Below are positions 33,667 through 42,394 of a stretch of DNA of 64,000 bases, in pieces. The position numbers and the translations under genes are program-made. The stretch comes from Allobosea thiooxidans. Lineage in GTDB: Bacteria; Pseudomonadota; Alphaproteobacteria; Rhizobiales; Beijerinckiaceae. The stretch spans positions 255,501-319,500 of the forward strand of contig NZ_FUYX01000002.1 in assembly GCF_900168195.1 (NCBI RefSeq), given 5' to 3'. How positions within the stretch are numbered: position 1 is the first letter of the stretch; each line of letters starts with the position of its first letter. The notes below the pieces were generated by a model. That model searched no databases, was not told the DNA's origin, and worked only from the letters and a program-made list of their open reading frames with translations.

Positions 33667-35127
33667 CTAACGCAGCTCGCGGCTGAACCGAGCGGCCCGG
33701 CCCCACAAGGCTCGATGCTCCGCATAGGCGGCGGCCAAATTTGGTTCCGGCACGAAGCTGCGGGCCCGGCCCTGCGGCCGCCGGCAGATGGCGAGCGGGT
33801 CCTCGCCGGTGCAGGCCAGGCGCGCGAGGCGGGCCGCGCCGAAGGCGGCGCCGGCCTCGGCCGCGGGATAGCGCAGCAAGGTCATGTCCAGGACGTTGGC
33901 GAGGATGGAGAGCCAGAGGGGCGAGCGCGCGCCGCCGCCGATGGCGATGGCCATCTCGATTGGCGGGCCGGCGGCTTCGAGCGCATCCTTGCCGTCACGC
34001 AGGGCGAAGGCGACACCCTCCAGCACCGCTTGGGTCATCGCCTCGCGGCCGGTGCCGTGGCCGAGACGGGCGAAGCCGCCGCGCATCCGCGGGTCGTTGT
34101 GCGGGGTGCGCTCGCCGGACAGGTAGGGCGTGAACAGGGCGGGCGAGGGATGTTCGGGCCGTGTGCCGAGTGGCGCCAGCAAGGCCTTCTCGGAGCGGCC
34201 ACTGATGGCGGCCCACCAGGCCAGGCTCGCCGCGGCCGAGAGATGCACCGACATCTGGTGCCAGAGGCCCGGCAAAGCATGGCAGAAGGCATGGACCGCG
34301 CTGTCAGCCTGCGGGGCGAAGCCATCTGTGGTGCGCCAGAGCACGCCGGAGGTACCGAGCGAGAGGAAGCTGTCGCCCGACGCGACCGCGCCGAGCCCGA
34401 CCGCGCCCGCGGCATTGTCGCCCGCCCCGCCGGCGAAGAGCGGCGGGGCGGCGAAGCCGAGCTCGCGGCTCAGTTCCGCCCGCATTCGGCCGGCCGGCCG
34501 CGAGCCCTCGACGAGGGCTGGCATGTGGCCGAGCTCGAGGCCTGTCGCGGCGAGCATGCGCTGCGACCAGTCGCGGGCACCGACATCGAGCCAGAGCGTG
34601 CCGGCCGCATCCGACATGTCCTCGATCGTCTCGCCGGTCAGTGCCAGCCGGAGATAGGCCTTCGGCAGCAGGACGCGGCGGGTCCGGCGGAAGAGGTCCG
34701 GCTCGTGCCGGCGGACCCAGAGCAGCTTCGGGGCGGTGAAGCCGGGCATGGCGATGTTGCCGGTGATCGCGCGCGAAGCCGGCTCGGCGGCCTCGATCGC
34801 GGCGCATTCCGCCGTCGCGCGGCCGTCATTCCACAGGATGCAGGGGCGTAGCGGCCGGTCGGCTTCGTCGAGCAGGACGGCGCCGTGCATCTGCCCGGAG
34901 AGACCGATGCCCTTGCAGGCGCGGAAGGCGGCCGGCGCGTCGTCGCCGAGGCCGCGCAGCACCGCGATCGCAGCCTCGATCCAGTCGGCCGGGTCCTGCT
35001 CGGACCAGAGTGGCTGTGGCCGGCGGACGGCAAGATCGCATGTTCGACTCGCCAGCACGCGCTGGCGCTCGTCGACCAGGACGGCCTTGACCGAGGAGGT
35101 GCCGAGGTCGATGCCGATATAGCTCAT
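33667..35127 (-). CDS. xylB: Xylulokinase
   Basis: 486 residues, FGGY kinase family. The phosphate-1 motif is YIGIDLGTSSVKAVLV (residues 3-18). The xylulokinase block GIGLSGQMHGAVLLDE and the downstream LWNDGRAT are present. FAGGAGDNAAGAVGLGAV, SLGTSGVLWRTT, YLSGERTPHNDP and the adenosine motif IAIGGGARSPLWLSIL follow. It phosphorylates D-xylulose to D-xylulose 5-phosphate. The start is 48 nt after the zinc dehydrogenase stop, so the two form a polyol to xylulose 5-phosphate route. Confidence 0.93.
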   Translation of the reverse strand: MSYIGIDLGTSSVKAVLVDERQRVLASRTCDLAVRRPQPLWSEQDPADWIEAAIAVLRGLGDDAPAAFRACKGIGLSGQMHGAVLLDEADRPLRPCILWNDGRATAECAAIEAAEPASRAITGNIAMPGFTAPKLLWVRRHEPDLFRRTRRVLLPKAYLRLALTGETIEDMSDAAGTLWLDVGARDWSQRMLAATGLELGHMPALVEGSRPAGRMRAELSRELGFAAPPLFAGGAGDNAAGAVGLGAVASGDSFLSLGTSGVLWRTTDGFAPQADSAVHAFCHALPGLWHQMSVHLSAAASLAWWAAISGRSEKALLAPLGTRPEHPSPALFTPYLSGERTPHNDPRMRGGFARLGHGTGREAMTQAVLEGVAFALRDGKDALEAAGPPIEMAIAIGGGARSPLWLSILANVLDMTLLRYPAAEAGAAFGAARLARLACTGEDPLAICRRPQGRARSFVPEPNLAAAYAEHRALWGRAARFSRELR

Positions 35128-35175
35128 GCCGGCCGCCTTGCGGGCGTGGCGCGGTGCCGAAGCCGCAGTGATCGC

Positions 35176-36216
35176 TTACCGGCGTTTGCCATCGGTCCCG
35201 TGCGGATAGAGCAGGCTCTTGACCATGCCGGCCTCGTTGGCGGCATGGCGCCGGAAAGCCTCCGGCCCGTCGGCCAGGGGGAAGCGGTGGCTGACGACGG
35301 CGTCGACATCGACCTTGCCCTGCGCGACCAGCTCGATCGCGCGGGGGTAGACATGGCCCATGCGGCGGGAAAACTTGACGGTGAGCCCGCGCCGGCGCGC
35401 CTCGGCCGCGGGGATCATGTAGCTGTCGCCATCGGGGATGCCGACGAGCACGAGGCGCCCGCCGATGCGCGTGGCGCGGATGGCGTCGCGGAATCCTTCC
35501 GGCGCATTGGTCGCCTCGATCACGAGCGGCAGCCCTTCGCCTCGCGTCCATTCGGCGATGTCCGCCACGTTCGCGCCGGCTCTGGTCGCGCCGAGCTCGA
35601 GCGCCAGGGCGCGGCGATGCGGCTGCGGATCGCAGACCAGGATCTCGCCGACCCCGACGCTGCGCAGGACCTGCAGGATCAGCAGGCCGATCGGCCCGCA
35701 GCCAACCAGGGCGACCCGCTCCAGCAGGCGCGGCCTCGCCAGGTCGACGGCGTGGATCGCGACGCCGAGCGGCTCGAGCATCACGGCGTCGCTCGGGGTG
35801 AAGCGCTCGGGGACCGGGACGATCTGCGATTTCGGCACCCAGATCCGCTCGGTCATCGCGCCGTCATGGGGGGGAGCGCCGATGAAGACCACGTCGGGGC
35901 AGAGATTGGGATGGCCGTCGCGGCAGTGCTGGCAGTGGCCGCAGGCCTGGTTGGGGTCGACCGCGACCAGTGCGCCGCGCGCGAGCCCGAGCTCCGGCAG
36001 ATCCTCGGTCAGCCAGCCGCTGAACTCGTGGCCCGGTACAAAGGGGGTGGCGATGACGGCCGAGCCGATGCCGCCGTCCTTGTAATAATGCAGGTCGCTG
36101 CCGCAGAGGCCGATGGCGGCGACGTCGAGCAGGGTCTCGCCGGGCGTTCCCTCGCGTAGATTGAACGGCGCGAAGCGCGCGTCACCCGCGGCATGCAGAA
36201 AGACGGCGTGGGACAT
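35176..36216 (-). CDS. Zinc-dependent polyol dehydrogenase (xylitol / sorbitol / idonate type)
   Basis: 346 residues, medium-chain dehydrogenase. The catalytic zinc site shows IGLCGSDLHYYKDGGIG, PFVPGHEFSGW and the structural zinc Cys cluster CGHCQHCRDGHPNLC. The NAD site is VALVGCGPIGLLILQVLRSV followed by CDPQPHR, with an acidic residue suited to NAD. The family contains xylitol, sorbitol and L-idonate 5-dehydrogenases. Its pairing with xylB supports xylitol or a related pentitol giving D-xylulose. The ATG at 36216 is preceded by the AT-rich operator 36246-36270, shared with the divergent sorC gene. Confidence 0.88.
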   Translation of the reverse strand: MSHAVFLHAAGDARFAPFNLREGTPGETLLDVAAIGLCGSDLHYYKDGGIGSAVIATPFVPGHEFSGWLTEDLPELGLARGALVAVDPNQACGHCQHCRDGHPNLCPDVVFIGAPPHDGAMTERIWVPKSQIVPVPERFTPSDAVMLEPLGVAIHAVDLARPRLLERVALVGCGPIGLLILQVLRSVGVGEILVCDPQPHRRALALELGATRAGANVADIAEWTRGEGLPLVIEATNAPEGFRDAIRATRIGGRLVLVGIPDGDSYMIPAAEARRRGLTVKFSRRMGHVYPRAIELVAQGKVDVDAVVSHRFPLADGPEAFRRHAANEAGMVKSLLYPHGTDGKRR

Positions 36217-36245
36217 CGCGGACTCCGGCCTCGCAAAGCTCTTCA

Positions 36246-36270
36246 ACAAATGTATTCTCATATTTACATT
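36246..36270. promoter_or_regulatory. AT-rich operator candidate between the zinc dehydrogenase and sorC genes
   Basis: ACAAATGTATT (36246-36256) begins an imperfect dyad, AATGTA (36249-36254) facing TACATT (36265-36270). The 11-mer recurs at 44584-44594 before the phosphodiesterase operon. Binding by the SorC regulator at 36431-37378 is inferred. Confidence 0.5.
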
Positions 36271-36430
36271 AGTGATGGTCAAGGCGAATCCGCCTGCCGG
36301 ATCCTGCGCCGCCTGCATTGTCGCAGCGCGTGAAAGCGGGGTAAGCCGGTTGGCTTGAAGCCCTGAAACCGATGCCGCCGCGGAGGGCCGGCGGCGTCGG
36401 AGCGCCTGTCCGCCCCTTCTGGATGACACG

Positions 36431-37378
36431 ATGCCGGAGGATCCGCAGACGCAGGTCAGAGCCGCATGGCTCTACTACATGGAAGGGCTGACCCAGGCGG
36501 AGATCGCCGACCGGCTGAAGATGACGCGGCTCAGGGTCAACCGCCTGCTGGTCGAGGCGCGCGGCAGCGGGCTCGTCAACATCACCATCAATTCGCGGCT
36601 GGAGAGCTGCGTCAGGCTGGAGCAGGCGCTGGTCTCGGCTTTCGCGTTGAAGGAAGCGGTCGTGGTGCCGAGCCCGGGTGATCCGGCGCAGATCTCGGCC
36701 CAGATCGGCAAGGCCGCGGGCGAGTTCGTCTCGCGCATCATCGACGAGCATCCTGCCGGTGTCTTCGGTGTCGGCTGGGGCGGGACGCTGCGGGAGACGA
36801 TCCGGCATGTGCGCGCCGGGCAGCATCGCGGCCTGACGGTGACCTCGATGATGGGCGGGCTGACCTATGGCATCGAGCTCAACACCTTCGAGATCGCCAG
36901 CCGCTTCGCCAGGCTCTGGCAGGCGGAGTGCCACTATCTCGCTGCGCCGATCTATGCCGGCACGCCGCAATCGCGCGACACCATCCTGGCGCAGGACGTA
37001 TTCGAGGCCGCCTTCGCGCGCATCCGCGCCACGGATGTCGCGATCCTCAGCGCCGGCGATCTCAGCGCGCGCTCGCTCCTGGTGCGCTACGGGCTGCCCG
37101 GCGATGTCGGGCCGGAGGAGCTGGCGGCGCAGGGGGCGGTCGGCGACATGCTGGGCCAGTTCATCGACGCGCAGGGCGAGGCGATCGCGCATCCGATCAA
37201 CCGGCGCGCCATCGCCCTGCCGCTGGAGGAGCTGCGCCGCATCCCGACCGTGATCCTCGCCTCCGGCGGCGCCAACAAGGCGGCGGTGATCGCCGCGGCG
37301 CTGCGGGGCGGGCTCGCCTCGGTGCTGATCACCGACGAGGACGCGGCGACGGCGGCGCTGGCGCTGCAGGCCGGCTGA
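36431..37378 (+). CDS. SorC/DeoR-type sugar-binding transcriptional regulator
   Basis: 315 residues. The helix-turn-helix begins AAWLYYMEGLTQAEIADRLK and continues MTRLRVNRLLVEARGSGLV. The effector domain contains GVGWGGTLRETIRHV, TSMMGGLTYGIELNTFE, the block AIYAGTPQ-like APIYAGTPQSRDTIL, and ILASGGANKAAVIAAALRGG at the end. It is divergent from the zinc dehydrogenase-xylB pair and convergent with the phosphodiesterase operon (stops 3 nt apart). It likely controls both through ACAAATGTATT sites, in response to a phosphorylated polyol or sugar. Confidence 0.9.
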   Translation: MPEDPQTQVRAAWLYYMEGLTQAEIADRLKMTRLRVNRLLVEARGSGLVNITINSRLESCVRLEQALVSAFALKEAVVVPSPGDPAQISAQIGKAAGEFVSRIIDEHPAGVFGVGWGGTLRETIRHVRAGQHRGLTVTSMMGGLTYGIELNTFEIASRFARLWQAECHYLAAPIYAGTPQSRDTILAQDVFEAAFARIRATDVAILSAGDLSARSLLVRYGLPGDVGPEELAAQGAVGDMLGQFIDAQGEAIAHPINRRAIALPLEELRRIPTVILASGGANKAAVIAAALRGGLASVLITDEDAATAALALQAG

Positions 37379-37381
37379 GGC

Positions 37382-38173
37382 TCAGGCGTCGCGGATCGCC
37401 TCCAGAAGCTCCTCGTGGATCAGGCCGTTCGTGACGATCTTTTCCAGGTCCTCGTCGCGCGAATCCTGGCCGGCGACTGTCGTCACCTTGCCGCCGGCGG
37501 CGCGCACCAGCGGCATGGCGGCGGCGTGCGAGACGATGTCGGCCTTGAGCCCGATGAAGGCGTCGAGCCTTCCCGCGGCGACGAGCGACATTTCGAGCCC
37601 GCCCGAAACGATGACGCGCACGCCGCGGCACAGACCGGCGAGCCGCCGGATCACGGCGCAGGTCCGTTCCGAATCCTCGACGGAATAATGCGAGGTCAGG
37701 CAGATCGAGACCACGGCGTCGGCGAGGCAGGTCGTCTGCGAGACCGCGGCCGGGCTGCCGTTCACCGTTGCGACGGTGCCCGCGGCAAAGTGGGCGACCA
37801 AGCCGGCGAGCGGCGCGTGCGTCAGGCCGAGCACGGTGCGGCCGGCCTCCTGATAGGCCAGGGTCACGGAGAACCAGGGCAGGCCGCCGGCATAGTTCAC
37901 CGTGCCGTCGAGCGGGTCGATGATCCAGCGCGGGGCGTCCGAGGAGCCGGAGAAACCCGCCTCCTCGGACAGGATCGCCGCCTCGGGCGTCAGGGCGCGC
38001 AGACCCTCGATGACGAGGCGCTCGGAGGCGAGGTCGGCGGCAGTGACGACGTCGCGCAATTCCTTGCGCGTGACGGCGAGCTGCTCGCCCTGCATCCGCA
38101 CCAGCAGGTCGGCGGCCTGCCCGGCGAGCGTGCCGGCCTGATCGAGGAGGGAGAGGAGGCGCTGATCAGACAT
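37382..38173 (-). CDS. Inositol-monophosphatase-family phosphatase
   Basis: 263 residues. The metal site is present: E70-E71 in AILSEEAGF, and WIIDPLDGTVNY (D86 and D89). The C-terminal block DAFIGLKADIVSHAAAMPLV carries the third acidic ligand. Members dephosphorylate inositol 1-phosphate, histidinol phosphate, fructose 1,6-bisphosphate or 3'-phosphoadenosine phosphate. It is the last gene of the operon with two phosphodiesterases and a Ugp-like transporter, so a phosphomonoester released from an imported phosphodiester (for example inositol or polyol phosphate) is the best guess. Confidence 0.87.
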   Translation of the reverse strand: MSDQRLLSLLDQAGTLAGQAADLLVRMQGEQLAVTRKELRDVVTAADLASERLVIEGLRALTPEAAILSEEAGFSGSSDAPRWIIDPLDGTVNYAGGLPWFSVTLAYQEAGRTVLGLTHAPLAGLVAHFAAGTVATVNGSPAAVSQTTCLADAVVSICLTSHYSVEDSERTCAVIRRLAGLCRGVRVIVSGGLEMSLVAAGRLDAFIGLKADIVSHAAAMPLVRAAGGKVTTVAGQDSRDEDLEKIVTNGLIHEELLEAIRDA

Positions 38174-38186
38174 GGGCGGAAACCGT

Positions 38187-39011
38187 TTACTGCCTGCCGG
38201 GATAGGCCGGGTCGAGGATGAAGGGACGCCGCGGGCCATAATCGCCGATCGGTTGCAGATGGCTTACCAGCCCGGTCCGCGGCTTCCAGACATGGAGCGC
38301 GATCGCTGGCGGCTCCATGATGAAACGGTTTTCCGTGCCGGGGCGCAGATCGAGCGCGACCTGATGGGCCGTGCCCGGCGCGACATAGCCGATCGTGCCG
38401 GCGAAGCGCAGCTGGATCGGGCGGTGATAATGGCCGCAGAGCACGCGCTCGATCTCGGGGTGGCGGGCGATCAGCGCGGCGAAGCCGGGCGAGACGCGGG
38501 CCGGCATGACGTCCATGCCGTCGACCCCGACCGCGAAGGGCGGATGGTGCATGAAGATCACCGTCGGGTGGCCCTGCCCCTCGGTGAGCCGTTCGGCCAG
38601 CCAGGCTTCGCGCGCGGCGCAGATCTCGCCGCCATCCTCGCCCGCCATCACGGTGTCGAGCCCGATCAGCCGGACCGGGAAATCCTCGACGACATAGTGC
38701 AGGAAGCCTGACTGCGGCAGATAGCCATGGGCTGGCGCCAGCGCGGCAGCGAAGGTCTCGCGCCGATCGTGATTGCCGGGCACGACATAGGTCGGCATCG
38801 GCAGCCGCGCGAGCTCGCGCTGCACGATCTCGTATTCCCCGGGCAGGCCGCAATCGCAGAGATCGCCGGTGACGATCACGCAGTCCGGCCGCGGGTCGAG
38901 CGCCAGCACCGCGTCGATCGCCTGCCGGGTCGCGGCGTTGGTGTCGACGACGCCATAGGCCGGCTGGCCGTGCGGGCGAACATGGAAGTCGCTGAGCTGG
39001 GCGATGATCAT
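38187..39011 (-). CDS. Metallophosphoesterase, GpdQ-like glycerophosphodiesterase
   Basis: 274 residues of the calcineurin-like family. Metal motifs are IIAQLSDFHVRPHG (DxH), VIVTGDLCDCG, VPGNHDRRE, FMHHPPFAVGVDGMD, and CGHYHRP. The start (IIAQLSDFHVR, then AYGVVDTNAA) and the HHPP block match Enterobacter GpdQ, a glycerophosphodiesterase, better than the cAMP phosphodiesterase CpdA. No signal peptide is seen. It follows the binding-protein gene across a 216-nt gap that holds a large palindrome, and its stop is 13 nt before the IMPase-family gene. Confidence 0.87.
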   Translation of the reverse strand: MIIAQLSDFHVRPHGQPAYGVVDTNAATRQAIDAVLALDPRPDCVIVTGDLCDCGLPGEYEIVQRELARLPMPTYVVPGNHDRRETFAAALAPAHGYLPQSGFLHYVVEDFPVRLIGLDTVMAGEDGGEICAAREAWLAERLTEGQGHPTVIFMHHPPFAVGVDGMDVMPARVSPGFAALIARHPEIERVLCGHYHRPIQLRFAGTIGYVAPGTAHQVALDLRPGTENRFIMEPPAIALHVWKPRTGLVSHLQPIGDYGPRRPFILDPAYPGRQ

Positions 39012-39048
39012 CGAAAAGCCTTTGGAATGAGGGCAGTCACGGAACCTC

Positions 39049-39166
39049 AGCCCTCATCCTGAGGAGCTGCGAAGCGGCGTCTCGAAGGATGCTCCAGATT
39101 GCGCCGGAGCCTCCTGGACCATCCTTCGAGACGCGATCCTTGGGATCGCTCCTCAGGATGAGGGCT
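39049..39166. repeat. Large intergenic palindrome with perfect 19-bp arms
   Basis: AGCCCTCATCCTGAGGAGC (39049-39067) pairs without mismatch with 39148-39166. Inside, CTCGAAGGATG (39081-39091) pairs with CATCCTTCGAG (39120-39130). The element lies inside the phosphodiesterase operon, between the binding-protein stop and the GpdQ-like gene. In RNA it would be a very stable cruciform-like fold that could set relative expression. Confidence 0.85.
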
Positions 39167-39227
39167 CAATAGGGACGCCGCCCGGCGATGGGCCGGGCGG
39201 CGGGAGCGGGCCGTCAGGGGCGTCCGC

Positions 39228-40499
39228 TCACTTCATCAGGGCTTCGGTTTCGGAGACGATGCGCTCGATGCCGGCCTTGGGTTGGATCTCGCCGCGCATC
39301 ACGCCGGCGATGACCTCGCGCTGCTGGCGCCAGATCCGGACCGAGTTGCCGCCCGGATAGCCTTCCCACGGCGCGGCACGGGAGACCTGGCCGTTGATGG
39401 TCCGGAAGTTGGCGTTGGCCTTGTAGAACGGCCCGAGGAAAGCGTCCTCGCCGGCGCGCAGGTTGGTCGGCATGTAGCCGGCGGTCTCGACGACGATCTT
39501 CTGGGCCTCGGGCCCGGTGACGAACTTGATGAACTCCCAGGCCGCCTTCTGCTTGGCCGGGTCCTTGGCGGTGATCAGCGCCGCGTTGCCGCCGGTCGGC
39601 AGCTTGCCCTTGGCCTTGTCGTCGACCGGGAAGAGCGCGGTCTTCAGCGTGAAGCGGTCGCCGATCAGGTCGGTGACCTGGCGCAGGCGGGCCGGGGTGT
39701 CGAAGAAGATGCCGATCTTGCCGGCGATGAATTGCTGGCGCGACTGGTCCCAGTCGATCAGCGGCATGCCGGCGTCGGTGACGAAACTGCGCAGCAGCGA
39801 CAGCGTCTTCTCGCCGGTCTCGCCGCCGAAGGCGACCTTCTTGCCATCCGCCGAGAGCATGGAATGCCCGCCCTGTAGGATCACGCCGCGCCAGAGCCAG
39901 TCATCCGGCCAGTCATGGATGTTGTAGGCGAGGCCGGCGGTGTCGCCGCTGCGGATCTTCTTGGCGAGCGCGATCGTGTCGGCCCAGTTGTCGGGCATCT
40001 TGTCGGGATCGCCGCCCGCCTGCTTCACCAGCTCGGCGTTGAAGTACATCAGCGGCGTCGAGGCGTTGAAGGCGAGGCCCGCCTGCTTGCCGCCGACCTG
40101 CCCGAGCGAGAGCAGCGCGTCGGAATAGTTGGCCTTGCGCCAGGCTTCCGGCTCGGCCTTCAGCAGCGGGCCGAGATCGACGACCTGCTTGCGCTTGTCG
40201 AGGGATTCTACGAGCTCGGTCAGCAAATGGAAGCCGGAATAATAAACGTCCGGCAGCTGGTTGGTGACGGAGGAGCGCAGCATCGTCTGATGCCCTTCGT
40301 CATAGCTCGCCGCCGGCGCCCGGAAATTGATCTTGATCTCCGGGTGCTTCTTCATGAATTCCGCGGCGATCGGCTCGTGGAACTTGGCGAAGGCGGGGAA
40401 GGCGTAGAGCACGTCGAGCGTGACTTGCTCGGCCCTGGCGGCCGTCGTGGCTGCGAGGGTGAGCGCTGCTGCGGCCAGCGCTTTGCCGAGAGGTTTCAT
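39228..40499 (-). CDS. Sugar/phosphodiester ABC transporter, binding protein
   Basis: 423 residues. A Sec signal peptide (residues 1-23, ending ATTAARAEQ) is followed by VTLDVLYAFPAFAKFHEPIA and an extracellular solute-binding family 1 fold, with ASTPLMYFNAELVKQAGGDP, WRGVILQGGHSML and a tail with APWEGYPGGNSVRIW. The ATG at 40499 has AAGGAG about 8 nt upstream. It ends the ABC part of the operon; two permeases and a UgpC-like ATPase are upstream. The substrate is not evident from the sequence alone. Confidence 0.88.
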   Translation of the reverse strand: MKPLGKALAAAALTLAATTAARAEQVTLDVLYAFPAFAKFHEPIAAEFMKKHPEIKINFRAPAASYDEGHQTMLRSSVTNQLPDVYYSGFHLLTELVESLDKRKQVVDLGPLLKAEPEAWRKANYSDALLSLGQVGGKQAGLAFNASTPLMYFNAELVKQAGGDPDKMPDNWADTIALAKKIRSGDTAGLAYNIHDWPDDWLWRGVILQGGHSMLSADGKKVAFGGETGEKTLSLLRSFVTDAGMPLIDWDQSRQQFIAGKIGIFFDTPARLRQVTDLIGDRFTLKTALFPVDDKAKGKLPTGGNAALITAKDPAKQKAAWEFIKFVTGPEAQKIVVETAGYMPTNLRAGEDAFLGPFYKANANFRTINGQVSRAAPWEGYPGGNSVRIWRQQREVIAGVMRGEIQPKAGIERIVSETEALMK

Positions 40500-40590
40500 G
40501 CGTGATCTCCTTGGCATGGACAGCGGGGCTGTCGGGTTTGCGTTGCTTCAGGCCTGAACTCTGGGCGGGGGTGGGCGGCTTCGTGGCCGG

Positions 40591-41469
40591 CTACTTCACC
40601 CCGGTCATGGTGATGCCGTCGATGAATCGGCGCCGGGCGATCAGGAAGGCGATGACGAGCGGCGCGGTCAGGATCGTTGCCGCCGCGGTGAGCGCGCCGT
40701 AGTTCGAGCCGGTCTCGGCATCGGCGAAGAACATCATCCCGAGCGGCGGCGGTGCGAGCTTGGCGTCGGAAATGACGATCAACGGCCAGTAGAGGTCGTT
40801 CCAATGCGCCACGGCCGAGAACACCGAGAAGGCGGCAATGGCCGGCCAGGCGCTCGGCGTGACGATCCACCAGACGATCTCGAACTCGCTCATGCCGTCG
40901 AGGCGGGCGGCATTGATGATGTCGTCGGGAAAGCTGCGAAAGAACTGGCGGAACAGAAAGATGGCGAAGACCGAGAGGAAGAACGGCACCATCATCGAGA
41001 AATAGGTGTTGAGCAGGCCGAGCTGGGCGAGCGCGATGTAGAGCGGCATGGCCGGCACCTGCACGGGGATGCACAGGCCGAGCAGCACCAGCACGAAGAG
41101 GGCGTTGCGGCCGGGGAAGTTCAGCTTCGCCAGCGCATAGGCGCAGGGGATTGCGACCAGGAGCTGGACGGTCAGGATGCCCAGGCAGAGGACGAGGCCG
41201 TTCAGCGCGAAGCGCAGCAGCGGCGCCTTCTCCAGGGCGAAGAGATAGTTCTGCACGCCGTAGAACTGCTTCGGCCAGAGCGAGATCTCGGCGCTGAAGA
41301 TCTCGGCCGGCGGCTTGATCGAGGTCACCAGCATCCAGATGAAGGGCGCCAGCATGAAGATCGCGCCGGCGATCAGGACGCCATGGACCAGTGCCAGGGT
41401 GATGAAGCGCCGCAGCACCGAATGAACGGGCGTGACGGGCCCGGCGGCGGACAAGGTGAGATCGGTCAT
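40591..41469 (-). CDS. ABC transporter permease (UgpE/MalG type)
   Basis: 292 residues with six membrane segments. The EAA loop is DIINAARLDGMSEFEIVWWI, and AHWNDLYWPLIVISD is typical of the carbohydrate-type second permease; PVQVPAMPLYIALAQLGL lies in the third segment region. Its ATG at 41469 overlaps the stop of the first permease by one base. The frame extends further upstream but only antisense-like sequence is found there. Confidence 0.9.
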   Translation of the reverse strand: MTDLTLSAAGPVTPVHSVLRRFITLALVHGVLIAGAIFMLAPFIWMLVTSIKPPAEIFSAEISLWPKQFYGVQNYLFALEKAPLLRFALNGLVLCLGILTVQLLVAIPCAYALAKLNFPGRNALFVLVLLGLCIPVQVPAMPLYIALAQLGLLNTYFSMMVPFFLSVFAIFLFRQFFRSFPDDIINAARLDGMSEFEIVWWIVTPSAWPAIAAFSVFSAVAHWNDLYWPLIVISDAKLAPPPLGMMFFADAETGSNYGALTAAATILTAPLVIAFLIARRRFIDGITMTGVK

Positions 41470-42392
41470 CAGTAGTGCACCTTCCTGTCGAGGGCGAAGG
41501 TCTGCACGGCCGAGAAGACGAGGATGAAGGCGAGGAAGATGAAGGTCAGCGCCGCGGCATAGCCGGTGTGGAAGTACTGAAAGCCTTCCAGATAGATGTT
41601 GTAGAGCAGCACCTCGGTCGAGCCCACAGGGCCGCCGCGCGTCATCACCGCCACCGTATCGAAGATCTTGAAGGCGGTGATCATCGTGGTGACCAGCACG
41701 AACATCGTGGTCGGGCCGAGCAGCGGCCAGGTGATGGTGAGGAAGCGGTCGATGCCGCTCGAGCAGCCGTCGATGTCGGCGGCCTCGTAGAGGTCGCGCG
41801 GGATCGCGGTCAGCCCAGCCAGGAACAGGATCATGTTGAAGCCGATGAGCTGCCAGATGCCGATCACGGCGAGCGTGGCCAGCGCCGTCGAAGGCTCGCT
41901 GAGGAAGGCGACCGGCGCGAAACCCAGCCATTTCAGCACGCCGTTGACCGGGCCGAGCGAGGGATGGAGCAGGAACTGCCAGACCGTCGCCATGGCGATC
42001 AGCGTCGAGGTTACCGGCAGGAAGTAGATCACCTCGTAGAGCGAGCGGCTGCGCGTGCGGCGATGCACCAGCACCGCGATCATCAGCGCGCCGAGCACGC
42101 CGCCGGGGACGACGATGGCGACATAGAGGAGCGTGTTGACGAGGGAGCGGCGGATGATCGGGTCGGCCAGGGCCTTGCCGAAATTGGCGAAGCCGACCCA
42201 GTCCATGTCGACGCCGCCGAACTCGTAATTGGTCAGGCTGAGCCAGAGCAGGACGGCGAGCGGCAGCAGGATCGTCAGCAGCAGCAGGACGAAGGCGGGC
42301 AGGGCGAAGCCCAGCCCGGTGATACGTTCGATCCAGAGCCGGCGGCGGGCGACGGGCGCGAAACCCGCGGGGGCGGAGAGGGCGAGCGTCAT
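41469..42392 (-). CDS. ABC transporter permease (UgpA/MalF type)
   Basis: 307 residues with six membrane segments. Landmarks are ALPAFVLLLLTILLPLAVLL, WVGFANFGKALADPI, YFLPVTSTLIAMATVW, the EAA-type loop DLYEAADIDGCSSGIDRFL and VMTRGGPVGSTEVLLYNIY. It starts 2 nt after the ATPase stop and overlaps the next permease, so the ABC genes are tightly coupled. Confidence 0.9.
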   Translation of the reverse strand: MTLALSAPAGFAPVARRRLWIERITGLGFALPAFVLLLLTILLPLAVLLWLSLTNYEFGGVDMDWVGFANFGKALADPIIRRSLVNTLLYVAIVVPGGVLGALMIAVLVHRRTRSRSLYEVIYFLPVTSTLIAMATVWQFLLHPSLGPVNGVLKWLGFAPVAFLSEPSTALATLAVIGIWQLIGFNMILFLAGLTAIPRDLYEAADIDGCSSGIDRFLTITWPLLGPTTMFVLVTTMITAFKIFDTVAVMTRGGPVGSTEVLLYNIYLEGFQYFHTGYAAALTFIFLAFILVFSAVQTFALDRKVHY

Positions 42393-42394
42393 GG

